A stretch of DNA of 20,681 bases from Smittium culicis (GCA_001970855.1 LSSN01001732.1:1-20681), one strand, 5' to 3'; shown: positions 8,901 through 19,366, numbered from the stretch's first letter. A program made the numbers and translations. The notes: generated from the letters alone by a model not told the origin.

Positions 8901-11900
8901 CGGCTGGTAATCCCAAAAGAGATAAAAGGGATGAAATTGTATACAAGTAGGAGTGAGTTGAGAAATAGAGCATTAAAAACTCTTCTTTCAATTCTTTCTT
9001 TACCAAAATATTATTTATTATTAGGAATGAAGGATACAATAACTGGGTATAATTTCAATGAAAGCGGGAAAAAAGGCAGTTTACTTGGAGTATATAGAAA
9101 TTCTTTTGGAGTTTCAGATGAATTATCGTCAGCAATTAACACAATCGAGACTTACATTATTCCTACGCAGCAGTTTTTTATAGAAAATTCTAAGGTTGCA
9201 GATATGCTTGTTGAATTCCTTACGTTGATATTGTCTACACTTACTTCAGAAACTAATATTGGAAATTACATTTTGACTTTAAGAGCCACTGCGTTATTTG
9301 TTTCAGAATATTCGATATTGATAAAAGGGTCATTAAAAGCTATAATAACAACGATGATTAAAAAAATAAAAGTGTCACAATCATCACCAGAGTTTATAGA
9401 TCACGCATTGCTCAGTATGTCACATATATCAGAGATTCTGAAGTATATTGAAATAGACGACGACGAACTAATATATTGCATAAAAAAGATAGTGAACCTT
9501 CTTTCAAGGTGTGATATTCCTATATATAGACATTCAGACTATGACTATGCGCACCAGAGATTTTTTGTAAGTGCTAAATGTTTATTTGGTTGGATATCTT
9601 TGAGAACAAGAAGTAAGAATACTGATTTAGAAAACCTGAAAGTCGGTCTTAAAATCGTTAAAAGGCTTCTCGGTTTTACTACAAAAGTTAATCCTGTGAG
9701 AAAAAGAGTTTTATCTGATACAGGAATGGAAAAATCTTCTGAAAACAACCAATCACAATACGAATCAGATGATAATGTAGATTCTGTTGATATGGATGAA
9801 AATACTTTCTTTAAAAAATATATGGAAGAGACAAAAGACTCTGAAGAAGTGGAACTAATCAAAACAAGCTCAAAGCTTAAAAGCTTCGGTATTAATAAAA
9901 AAAATAGTGGAAAAATCCCATCTATGCAATTTATTAGCGAAAGAAAAGATACTTCAAAATTTGAAAAAATTCAACCTAAAAGATTAAGGTCATCGACTGG
10001 CGTTGATCAGATGGTTTATAAAAACTTTGTTTTGGATGAAGACTTGAAGGAATCTCTAAATGGAGTTATATTCTCTCTAAATGCCACGCTATTTAATAAT
10101 ACCGAAGCTAAAGATTTAATCTGTAAGTTTTCTTTCCAAAAGATGCTAATCAATATTGGAAAGAAAGCAGTTAAAAGCGAAGAAATATTTGATGTGGGCC
10201 TGGATTTGGTAATTGCACAAAAATCGCTACTAAATAAGAGTAATAAGGTGAAAAATGACCAAGAAACATCATATTTTTATATAATCAACGACTCGATAAC
10301 ATCATTTACGAAACTTGCTCCTAAAAAATCTAAATCATTAACGGTACCTGTACTTATTACAACCAGGAATGTTAATGGAAAATATTCATCCATTATATCC
10401 AACGTAAACCCCGAACATTTGGATAATAGAAATAAATCAATACACCACGCCGATAAAAGCTCGGATCTTTTTATAGGAAAGAATGATACATCCAATCCAA
10501 TGAGAATATTTTTAAAAAGTTCGGAAGTTATCAAAAAGAGAGACTCTAATAATGAAGAACCAAAAAAAAATGATGGTATAGAAGATAATTATCTCGCGTT
10601 AAGTAGTGGTGATTTTTTGAATAGCATTAATAGGAACAAATCGGATTACAATTTATACAAAGGAAAATTAGGAAATGAACGAAAAGAAGACTTGCTAATA
10701 AAAAGAAATCTTAGTTGCGAATTTATTTTTGATAGTGACGTTAAAAAAAGAAATAAAGGTATAAAAAAACCATATTTCTTGAATTCAATAATTGGAATTG
10801 ACGATAGTAGGAATAGAGATACAGGAAATATTCCAATAATATCCCTACCTTCAGGTTCACCGGATACAAGAAGTAAGGGTGACATTGTTTTAAGTAATGA
10901 AAATAACAATTTAGAAAAAGATCTGAACCAACTATTTAGACTATCTTTGGAGAAAATGGAAAGTGAAGATATTAATATCAAAAAAAGCAGTTCTACATCC
11001 AACAAAGATAAAGAAGTTTATGCCGCAAAGAGAGAAGCAGGAAATACTAGCACGAAGATTAATGAATCCATTGAAACGCTAAAACCACTTGATATCAAGC
11101 TTGAAAAAAATCCTACGCCATGGGTACATTCAGCTAGAGCTGAGAGACTTGCGATGTCACAAAGTAAAGCAAGAGATGCTCGAGGATATTCTAGCCTTAG
11201 TGTAGATATGCTACCTAAATTAAATGACATAAGCAACACTACTATGATGTCTGATTTAATACGAAAAGATAGTGAAAAAAGAAGTACACAGATCAACAAT
11301 TCTAACCACAACAATCAGTTCAAACCAATACAACCCACCTCTGAATCTGAAATAATTAAAAATTCTGGAAATTTACCGTCGTCTTTTTTACTGAAACCGA
11401 TCATAAATTCACAACTCCATTCACCTATAGAAATAAACGAGGATCTTATTAGACAGCTAACATTACTCGACTGCCTTGACTCGTAAGAAATAATAATACT
11501 ATTATTATTTTTTTAAAATAACCACAATTTTCTTGAATTTTTGTCTAATCTAATCTTCTTTTTTTTTTTTACCAAAATAGATCTTTTATGATGAGAGTAA
11601 ATGTGGTTTACTTTAAGTCTCCGTTAAATGCAATAAGTAAAAACTATGCGTCCTTCAAAAATAAAGATGAAATTCCAGAAGAATTATATCAAATGCTTAA
11701 AACTCTTGGGAAGAAGGTTGAAAACAACGCAGCAAATTTGAATTTTGGATTATCTTCCCATTTAGGGTTTAGAAATATAAATAAAAAAAATATTTTATTC
11801 CAAATTTCGCCAAATTTAAGTCCTCCTAAAACAAAGGTCATTGAACGTAGTTATATTGATCAAGATTATCCTGGAGGATTAGTTGATGACAGCTTTATAA

Positions 11901-13015
11901 AAAATTTAGATAACGATAAACATCAATTTTACAAAAATATTACAAGAGAAAATGAGAATAATATTAATACCACAAATAAAATAAAAAGTTATCAAAGCAG
12001 ATTCATCGTCTCTGATGGCCTAAATAAATCAGAAAGCCCAGAGGATACAGTAAAGGATAGCTGCCTAGAAAAATTCTTTAAATGCGCCCTACAGGATAGC
12101 ATAGTTCTTGTTTATGCGTCTAGTGGTATTGAGGACATTAACATGCAATATTTTTGGGAAAAAATATCAAATAGCTACAGTAAATTAAAATATCCATCTT
12201 CCGTACCTAAATTCAAAGATACGAATAGCAATCATAGCACTTTGAATTCACCAGCCAGTGTAGCCTCATTTAATAGCAGTGTTTCAAGCAGAGTAAGCTT
12301 CTTATCTTCAAGTGAATCAGAAACTGAGTCAATAAACAAAGATATGCCAAAGATATCAATAAAAAATGATAGTAACTCGGTCGAAAAAATTGCTGCTCGT
12401 AGTAGATCTAAAAGCGAATTAAATGCGCCTAAAATAAAAGAAGGCACATTAAATATAAAAACAATGTCTCTTGACGTTAACAGTTTAAATAATTATAATA
12501 TGGTACCAAAAATTATAAAAGATTCTAAGGGCGATTCTATTCCGGAATCAGTTGCCTATGCAAGTGCTGAAAAAAATGAAATTAAAGAAAAATGCGACAA
12601 GTGTCTTAATTCCGAATTTGATTTATTCGATATACTTGAGCCAGCGACTGAATCAAACCTGGTATCAAAACCGAAATTTGCTATCCTTTTATGCCCGGTA
12701 CGAGCAACGAAAGGGCAAATGTTTAGAGTCAGGCTCGTAGCGACAAGCAAAGATGCAGAAATTAGGGAGTCTTTACTTTCAAATACAGGGCCTTTAATTT
12801 CGGGAATGTCGGTTCATTACACGCAGTTACCGCTACTTCTTTTGGTCACCTTGATTGAAGCAAAAAAGAACCTACTATCGCTTGAAAATGGCAACTTTTC
12901 GACTTTAGCTAAAAGAAAAAACATGATAGACTCTATTCGAAAAGAGTACAGCATTTATGACACAGATGATAAAACCGGAAAACTATCGCATTTCTTGAAA
13001 AATTTCTCTACATAA
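5989..13015 (+). CDS. Ral GTPase-activating protein beta-like subunit (RapGAP domain protein), 3 exons
   Basis: Exons 5989-6094, 6157-11482 and 11581-13015 join in phase into 2288 codons plus stop. The start is the first ATG after an in-frame TAA; the ATG at 5998 has a better context (A at -3, G at +4). Similarity to the RalGAP beta family, recalled not searched, recurs in order: WVLSTLCLGFLLPLE near residue 97; a YYNSRLIYWFHRPEVVELW-type segment near 730; SELRNRALKTLLSILSLP near 968; a DSITSF...VPVLITTRNVNGK block near 1412-1440; then a C-terminal Rap/Ran-GAP region from about 1800 with VNVVYF, IVLVY near 1985, MFRVRL near 2191 and GPLISGM near 2214. Where catalytic RapGAPs have IIWN with the Asn thumb, this protein has LVYASS, so it is probably a non-catalytic beta-type subunit needing a separate alpha partner. 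Human RalGAPB is about 1494 residues; the excess is Ser/Lys/Asn-rich insertions at about 173-618, 1210-1390, 1450-1790 and 2010-2160. Cytosolic; no signal peptide or membrane segment seen. Confidence 0.88.
6095..6156 (+). other. Intron 1 of the RalGAPB-like gene (62 bp)
   Basis: Donor GTATGC at 6095, acceptor TTTAG at 6152-6156. The split codon G|AT restores the frame that continues into the long exon, adding 48 residues ahead of 6195. The upstream frame would otherwise have no ATG leading into the conserved N-terminal helices. Confidence 0.75.
11483..11580 (+). other. Intron 2 of the RalGAPB-like gene (98 bp)
   Basis: Donor GTAAGA at 11483, two CTAAT branch-like motifs at 11545-11554, a T-run, and acceptor AAAATAG ending at 11580. 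The split Ser codon TC|A keeps phase and joins DCLDS to SFMMRVNVVYF, which makes a continuous start of the RapGAP domain. If the intron is retained, a TAA at 11484-11486 ends the protein right before that domain. Confidence 0.85.
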
Positions 13016-13111
13016 TCGCGGCTGGTTGTCTATATTTTAATCATAGAGTTTTGAAAAAAACTGATTGACCTTGACCATTTTTTTAATTAATATTAATACC
13101 ATTTACTCTTA

Positions 13112-13316
13112 CTAACTCTTTCATATTCCAGCGCTCTTAATTGCGCTTTTAAAAAGATTATTGGTCAAATCGTTTAATAAATTTCTATTATCAAATAAAT
13201 TTAATTATAAACTCTTAAAAATTTCATGAAACTAAAATTATATAATCATTTTGATATAGCTAGCTTTTTTTTTTTTTTTCCGGGTGAAAAAAGCCAACCA
13301 CACCTGAAAGGGTTAA
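13112..13316 (+). mobile_element. Diverged TTAA-bounded MITE, copy G
   Basis: The left end is CTAACTCTTTCATATTCCAG followed by CGCTCTTAA. The right end is CACCTGAAAGGGTTAA with TTAA at 13313-13316; about 205 bp. It carries an internal T-run near 13266-13279. It belongs to the older subfamily with the copies at 2673-3564 and 4456-4645, and lies about 100 bp downstream of the RalGAPB-like stop. Confidence 0.5.
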
Positions 13317-13690
13317 AGAGATAATATTGTATAATATCAATAGTACACATAGACCCGAAAATGGACAAAACACTATTTATAAGCTATTAAGCGATTTCTT
13401 TAAATACTTGGATTTTTTTTACACACAATTATATTTTTTAAAAAAAAGTAGTTACTTTGCAATCAAAAGTATTACATTTATAAATAGTTTGAATTAAATA
13501 AAATAAATGTTGTTAGATCAAATATTTTTGTATCGGTAAAATGATTAAACGCGTAAAGTAGGAGTATTATATCCAATTTTAAAACTCTCAAACGATACCT
13601 TCCATTAAAGTGATTTTGTTTAAAAAATCCTCATATTTTCTATATTTAAACGATTCTTTCGTCTAGAAGACTTTTATTTGATTTTTTCAT

Positions 13691-13718
13691 TTTGTTTTTG
13701 TTTTTGTTTTTGTTTTTT
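13691..13718. repeat. (TTTTTG)n microsatellite
   Basis: Four tandem TTTTTG-type units ending in a T run. Simple-sequence DNA. Confidence 0.8.
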
Positions 13719-14269
13719 AATTTTGGTATACATGGAGTATTTTGAGCAAGCCCTCAAAACTTGTTTAGTGTAAATATGTAATGAAAATATACTCGTAATA
13801 GATAAACTATGCTACTAATTAATTTCCATCAAAACAAAGGTATGTATTTATGGCAAGAATTTCATAAGTTATCACTTGAGCATGGTGTGAGATAGGAATC
13901 TTTATTCATGACTGTTAGGATATGGAAAAAAAAAAAGACAGAATTTAATATATATACAAATTTTAAAACAAATATCTAAGCGTATCGGCGGGGAAAAAGC
14001 GCATTATCTAATACTCCACGTAAACTAGTCATTGAAATTTTTACTTTGGCACTATAATTTTATATCTTTGTTTAAAAAAATTATTAATTCGAGTTTGCTT
14101 CTATTTTATTTTATTTGAGGGCTTTATTTGGCGCTGATAAAGAAATAAATCATGCCATATTCAGTCTCAAGAAAATTAGATTAATTAAACTAAATCCAAA
14201 AATAAACACTGACACGTAACTATGGAGAGTGTTTAAGTGTCATTAAAACAGAACAATGTGGTGATCTAG

Positions 14270-14343
14270 GTCTTTTTTTTTTTTTTTTGGATTTTGTGGA
14301 AGATCTTACAGCGAATAAAACTCGTGCAAAAAAAAAAAAAGAC
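14270..14343. repeat. Low-complexity inverted repeat, GTC-T-run / A-run-GAC
   Basis: GTC followed by 16 T (14270-14288) is complementary to 13 A followed by GAC (14328-14343). A hairpin with about 16-bp arms and a ~39-base loop is possible. Its composition makes a chance origin plausible. Confidence 0.45.
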
Positions 14344-15397
14344 TGTGGGCAATCAGAGCACCAACATTAAGTATTAATATTAAATTGGTTTGTTTTACAT
14401 AGTACAAATTAGACCATAATTAATTTACAATCATACGAAACGCATTTTATGGGAAATAAAAGGATACTCTGTTCTATAAAAATTTTATTAACAGATATCA
14501 TCAGTTGGTATATTATAATCTAAACTGTTAGAAATACTTTTAAATACCATGAAGTGTAATATAAAGACCTTTTAGTAGGTTAACAAAAAGGTATCATTCG
14601 GTTCTATATTCTTTAAAAAGCTAAATCATCAATAAATTCAAAGATAATGCAAAGGGGTGTAATTATCAGAGGCGATTAAGCAAAAATTCTCCTATTCACA
14701 CAATAAATAAACCAAGGGCGAATTTAAATGAGAAAAAATAACACTACGCTTGCACTCATTATAAATTGATGCTGTTTCCAAACTTCAGAAGAAATTACGT
14801 CTCAAATATAGTACAAGTTCATAATCTACCTTCTTATAAATCGTCAACCGAGTACTTACTACACCTAGCCTGAACACTTTAAACACTAAAAAAAAAAACT
14901 TGATTTATTAATTCTCTTTACCATCATAATATTTTTTTTTCAAGCTCGCTTTTTATATAAACCTTGGATAAATTTTTTGCTATTAAAAAAAAAGTAAAAG
15001 TGATGTAATTTAAACTCATTAAAAAAAATACTAAATCTTTATTAAAGTTTATTTTTGTAATTAATAAAACAAAACAAAATGCTACGATTTTAGAAAACGC
15101 AACTGAGATAATTAGCTTTGTTGGTGACAATCACGAAAAAAGCTGAAACTTCTTAGGTTCGTTTATCTTGAGAAATAAATATTATTTAAACCAAGAAAAG
15201 CTCACACAAATACTGTATTTATTTAGTGACCAAATAACAATTTTAGGTAGAAATCTATTAAAAAAGCATAGATTTGAGCACATGGACATGGGACTTTGTA
15301 AAAAAAAATACATACATTATGTTTTTATACAATCAGTGCACTAAATTTTATTTGTCGGGTTGAATAATTTAGTAAGAACTGTTGTATCATTTAAAGA

Positions 15398-15420
15398 TCC
15401 CTCCTCCTCCTCCTCCTCCC
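15398..15420. repeat. (TCC)n microsatellite
   Basis: About seven tandem TCC units, pyrimidine-only on the + strand. Confidence 0.8.
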
Positions 15421-15530
15421 AGCTTAATTGAGAAACTTTATTGATGATATGAGAATTTTTCTTAAAGTATTTTATATACTTGTATTTTTTTATACTTCAC
15501 TAGTCAAAACATATTTACAAATACTTGGTA

Positions 15531-15713
15531 AATGGGAGATCATTTCGAGGAGCGGAACTTTTCCTTTCATGTTTTTCCTACTTTGCAACATTATTTTTAT
15601 TTTTAAATCTTACTAAAAAACATCATCGAATGAATTATCTGATACAACCAAAAACTTTACCTCACATAAATAACCAAATAGAATATCAAAGAAAAAAGAT
15701 AGGATTCCCCTAA
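15531..15713 (+). mobile_element. Second small inverted-repeat element family, copy 1
   Basis: It starts AATGGGAGATCATT and ends AGGATTCCCCTAA, an imperfect inverted terminal pair, and is about 183 bp long. It shares with the copy at 15941-16130 the blocks GAGGAGCGGAACTT and TTTTCCTACTT-GCAAC. No coding capacity. It could be a MITE or another dispersed repeat; no target duplication is evident. Confidence 0.45.
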
Positions 15714-15940
15714 GAATATACCATATTTAACGCGACTGTTGTGGCGATTAAAGTTATACGAACTAAACATTTGTTAAAAACAGCCTATACTATAAGAATA
15801 TCGAAATTTAGGCTTTCAGATTCGATAGATGCGATGACAAAAATGCCCATTGATGAACATAATATAATAAGGTTTAATAGTGATTATCATTAGGTATTCT
15901 AACTTTTTATTATTATAGTGTATATTGGATATTTACGGAA

Positions 15941-16130
15941 TTGGGAGATTATTAGAGGAGCGGAACTTGATATATCAAAGTTTTCCTACTTGCAACTCTA
16001 GTTGATTTTTAAACCCAATAAGCATATTTTATCAAATTGATTAACTATTTTAGCCAACAACCCGCCTAATTAAATAAAGCAATTTAGTGACCAAGGAAAA
16101 AGTGTTCCCCTTACACAAAGGATCTCCCAA
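15941..16130 (+). mobile_element. Second small inverted-repeat element family, copy 2
   Basis: It begins TTGGGAGATTATT and ends GGATCTCCCAA, a clear terminal inverted repeat of about 9-10 bp, and is 190 bp long. It shares the internal block GAGGAGCGGAACTT with copy 1. No transposase is encoded, so if it is a transposon it is non-autonomous. The superfamily is undetermined. Confidence 0.5.
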
Positions 16131-16229
16131 ATATATTGATATTAATTTAGTCTTTAGTGTTATTTACCCAGTGATTAACCAATTTGATAATTGTTCTCTT
16201 TTCAAACGATTTGAGTCATAATTTCTTCG

Positions 16230-16285
16230 AGGGGAAGACATCAAATTCATGTAAAACGCAAACATACACCATTTAATCTTCCCCT
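16230..16285. repeat. Perfect 9-bp inverted repeat with 38-base loop
   Basis: AGGGGAAGA at 16230-16238 pairs exactly with TCTTCCCCT at 16277-16285. Its G-rich arms stand out in this AT-rich DNA. It may be a shortened relative of the neighbouring inverted-repeat family, but the internal sequence is not clearly alike. Confidence 0.4.
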
Positions 16286-16323
16286 AAAATAGCAATTTTA
16301 GTGACAATTTAACTTTTGCTCTT

Positions 16324-16520
16324 TTGGCCATTTCGTGGGCAGTAGACTATTTTTGACCCACCAGATGTATCCAACAGCGTTCAATTAAAATATTTTAATT
16401 CCGAGGCGTTAAGAAATATTGGTATATTGTAAAGTTAAAACTAATAATAGACTTGCTTATAAATAATAAACGAATCATTAAATTTGATTTTTTAAAGAGT
16501 GTTGGACGGGAAAGGGTTAA
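16324..16520 (-). mobile_element. piggyBac-type MITE, copy F
   Basis: It ends GTTGGACGGGAAAGGGTTAA (TTAA 16517-16520) and starts TTGGCCATTTCGTGGGCAG, where the expected TTAA and terminus carry substitutions. The interior is 189 bp and matches copies C and E throughout, including AGTAGACTATTTTTGA, ATTCCGAGGC and AATAAACGAATCA. About 12-14 kb away from the main cluster. Confidence 0.72.
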
Positions 16521-17034
16521 TCTGTATATTTTTACCATCTAATCCATCTGATAACAAGAGTCATAGTCTTATGTTCAAATAAATTACACAAGCCACTTAA
16601 ATAGTTAAAATTATGAGCTTTATTAGAATAATTATCAAATAATCCTGGAAAAAGTAAGCATGACCCAAAAAATTTTATTAATACGTTTTACAACTTATGT
16701 GATTTATACAATTAAAGATAAATAGAATAATAAAATTGCCTATAAAAGCCAAATATTCTCAATCGGATTAAACGGCCACAAATACCATTAATTATTGATA
16801 GCCAATGAACTCTCAGCAGTGTGTTTGCACAAATTATGAATCATGAGATTCTATTTGCTAAACAGTGATAAGTGTATACTCACTTCATAAAAAGTCGCAG
16901 CGATATCTTGAATAAATAAAAGTATAATAAGAATCACGCTAACTATTCAAATTGTCATCAATATTTTTAAAATTTGAATAACTAAACGCAATTTTGTAGT
17001 ATTTATTCATATATCTTGATAACTTCTCACATTT
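16521..17034. other. AT-rich intergenic DNA upstream of the aminotransferase gene
   Basis: No gene seen. The minus-strand frame overlapping 16939-17145 lies across the likely 5' exon of the downstream gene and has no family resemblance. Promoter elements cannot be distinguished from background. Confidence 0.5.
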
Positions 17035-18531
17035 ATGTTCCCAGCAACAAAAACTTTGCTTTTCTCGATCTTCGCTCGCAAAAATCATACCAAATTTATG
17101 TTTACAAGAATGGGAATCGATAAATTGCAAAATAATTCCTTTCATCAGGACTCAGCAGGTTTAAATCCATATTTACTATTTCTATAATTCCTTTTTTTTA
17201 GCTCACATGTTTTTTTAAATACAAATTTAGTTATCATCAAGTCTTCATGGGTACCTTCTGAACCCCCAACCGCCTCTTTTGAAACCAAATCTTTTGATTC
17301 TTTTCTACTTGAATGCCCTAATGGCATATACACTTCGGCTAGAACAATTGGTTACTCTAGAATATTAGCCTTGGAAAAACATTTTGCTAGACTTGCCAAA
17401 AGTTTGGACTTGTATGTAAATGATGATCAACCAAGAAAAGAACATGTAGAATCAAAGATTATCGAGATTTTGGGCAGTGAAAATTCTCAGGCCTACAAGT
17501 CTGTTGATTTTTGGAAAGATACCTTATATCCTCTAATAAAGTTGGGCCTTGAAAAAAACAAACAAAGATACCTTAATGATTCTGACCATGATCAGGTTCT
17601 TGATAACTCTTCAAATGAAATTCTTCCTGAAGCAAAAATCACTATTTCAATTTCTGTAGACCCCATGATAGTAACACAATTAAATATTATTACTTCAATC
17701 TATACATTTTTAAACAACTTTTTTTTTAAATTTATTTTTGCTCGTACTAACTTGGAAAATAATATTAGATAAGACTTCATGTTTGCGAATTGAAAGTAAA
17801 GGATTCAAAAGATCAAATCATTATCTTAAACAAAGGTTCGAGACATAATCCAACATCTAAGCAAATATCATGGGTTGAAGAAAGAAAAGAGTTGGAAAAG
17901 CTCTTAACTCCCCGCGTAAATGAAGTTGTTTTGTATGACCCCGTGTCTTTTCTTTGTACAGAAGGTCTATCTTCAAACTTTTTTGTTGTTGAAAGACTAC
18001 CTCAAAACGAAACTTCTATAGTAAACTCAACATCTACCAACCAAAGTAATGCTGAAAAATCATCGAATTCTAAATCGAGTGATTCTCGGTCAAGCTCAAT
18101 TTACTCCACAAGTACTCCTGATATTGAATATCTCACTAAATCTTTCCGAGTCGCTACTTCGCCCCCATCAACGGTACTGATGGGTACTATAATGCAGCTT
18201 GTTATCAAAGTATGCGAAGATGACGGTATCAAAATTTCTTACAAATCGCCTTCAATATCAGATCTCCAAACTGATCAATGGGTAGGTGCATTCATCACCA
18301 GCACGAGCAGACTCGTCCTTCCAATCGAAACTGTCAAACTAAGTGATAGGTAATATTTATATTCTTTCTGATAAATTATAATAATTTTTTCATTTGCTTC
18401 AAATAATAACCAATTACCCATAATTGTTTTAAAGAAATAGTGAGCTAAGAATTGGTTCAAATATGCTTGTTCAACATATCAAGAACAGAGTTGAGGAACT
18501 TGCTAAAAAAGATTCGGCTAAAGTTCTTTGA
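17035..18531 (+). CDS. PLP-dependent aminotransferase class IV (BCAT/D-amino-acid transaminase-like) protein, 4 exons
   Basis: Preferred exons: 17035-17099, 17202-17670, 17769-18349 and 18441-18531 (401 codons plus stop). The core is clear: SSWVPSEPPTASF, then NGIYTSARTIGYSRILALEKHFARLAKSL, the N-terminal half of class IV enzymes. Next come SRHNPTSKQISWVEERK, with Lys codon 17859-17861 where the PLP Schiff-base Lys should fall, and NEVVLYD plus TEGLSSNFFVV, the conserved Glu-Gly...Asn motif with Glu codon 17961-17963. VLMGTI and AFITSTSRLVLPIETV follow near the C terminus. This resembles the plant/fungal D-aminoacid-aminotransferase-like family; its substrate is not known from sequence. A Ser/Thr/Asn-rich insertion of about 50 residues (about 18000-18165) separates FFVV from VLMGTI. 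The first exon is uncertain (alternative: 17035-17158 joined to 17231). The first ~40 residues have no acidic residue and several Lys/Arg, like a mitochondrial presequence. Confidence 0.82.
17100..17201 (+). other. Probable intron 1 of the aminotransferase gene (5' end uncertain)
   Basis: The acceptor CTTTTTTTTTAG at 17201 follows a pyrimidine tract and a TTTACTA branch-like motif at about 17173. A donor GTTTAC at 17100 is in phase (split AT|C). The alternative GTTTAA at 17159 with AG at 17230 is also in phase but skips the stronger, first AG. A true upstream exon elsewhere is also possible. What is sure is that the frame after 17202 has no usable ATG before the conserved core. Confidence 0.45.
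17671..17768 (+). other. Intron 2 of the aminotransferase gene (98 bp)
   Basis: A perfect TACTAAC branch point at 17745-17751 precedes the acceptor ATTAG ending at 17768. Donor GTAACA at 17671 joins DPMI to IRLHVCEL in phase 0. GTAGAC at 17656 is also in phase and would drop five residues; I prefer 17671 because it preserves a continuous beta-strand-like segment. Confidence 0.75.
18350..18440 (+). other. Intron 3 of the aminotransferase gene (91 bp)
   Basis: Donor GTAATA at 18350 and acceptor AAATAG ending at 18440. The split codon AG|T keeps phase into ELRIGSNMLVQHIKNRVEEL and a TGA at 18529-18531, giving the usual helical C-terminal end of the family. Confidence 0.8.
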
Positions 18532-19336
18532 TTCGCATTTTTCGCTTCAATTATGTCCCATTCATACTATAAACTGTAGCTGCACCTAATATGTTTGACA
18601 TGTAACATCATATTAAGTTTATATTTGATATAATCTTCATGATGCTATAAAAACCAGCGCTTATTGCCAAACCAAAATAATAAGAATGTAATTTCCAAAT
18701 TTCTATCGCCTTTATAAAGTTATAATTTTTTATCTCAGAAATTGTTTAGTTTTTTTTTTATTTGTATTGAGTTTTTTTTACACACAATACCCAATAATTA
18801 ATTTTATTACTTTTTGATATTTTCTATCTTGTTTATACTTGTTCTTTATATTTTTAGAGAAATTGACTGGATAGATGGTTGAAATGATCTATTACAGTTG
18901 CTATATTTTTCGGTACTGTTTAGTTAATTTGTAGGTGTTGCCAACAAGTATTTCATACTATAATAAAAATCTATAAAAAAAAAATAAAATCATCATTTTA
19001 CAAAGTCTCCAAATAGTTTCTTTTTCAGTTGTATACACATCACTTACTCAAAAAATAATAATAATAATAATTACTGTGCTCATATCATTATCAGCTCGTC
19101 AAAGTTAAAAAAAATAAAAAAGGAAGGATACGTGATAATGAATTTCCATTAAATATATTTAGTTTAATTCTTGGTAGTTATAAGTAGCTGTTTTTTTTAT
19201 ATTTTTATTAGTTAGATAACTTCAAGCACACAGACCCAGGATGGTGGCTTGAATTTTCTATGTTTTGTTTTAATACTTGATGGAGTTGATGTTGTAACGT
19301 CCCGTTAGTCATCTTGTCTAGTGCTTTTCAAGGTTG

Positions 19337-19366
19337 AAAAAAAAAAAAAATTTTTTTTTTTTTTTT
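19337..19366. repeat. A14-T16 palindrome
   Basis: Fourteen A directly followed by sixteen T, a self-complementary tract of 28 bp. It lies between two convergent genes. Confidence 0.85.

Larger units (their letters stand above)
13317..15530. other. Gene-free AT-rich DNA with simple repeats
   Basis: The short open frames here (for example a ~68-residue hydrophobic frame on the minus strand at 14924-15130) have biased low-complexity composition and no homologous look; I treat them as chance. Simple repeats are present: a TTTTTG tandem run, long T and A runs, and a TCC tract. No tRNA, rRNA or conserved gene seen. Confidence 0.55.

Noticed and set aside
9545..11314. Several minus-strand frames of 85-119 residues
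   Set aside because: All are antisense to the long RalGAPB-like exon, Ser/Leu-rich because of the opposite strand's composition, with no family resemblance.
14924..15130. Minus-strand 68-residue hydrophobic frame, membrane-protein-like
   Set aside because: In T/A-rich DNA, chance frames are rich in Phe, Ile, Leu and Lys; no ribosome context, homologue or splice support.
15428..15713. Plus-strand 62-residue frames
   Set aside because: They overlap the second inverted-repeat element and each other in different frames; composition is that of random AT-rich DNA.
17145..17333. Minus-strand 62-residue frame
   Set aside because: It lies antisense to the conserved SSWVPSEPPTASF...NGIYTSARTI coding region of the aminotransferase and is a shadow.
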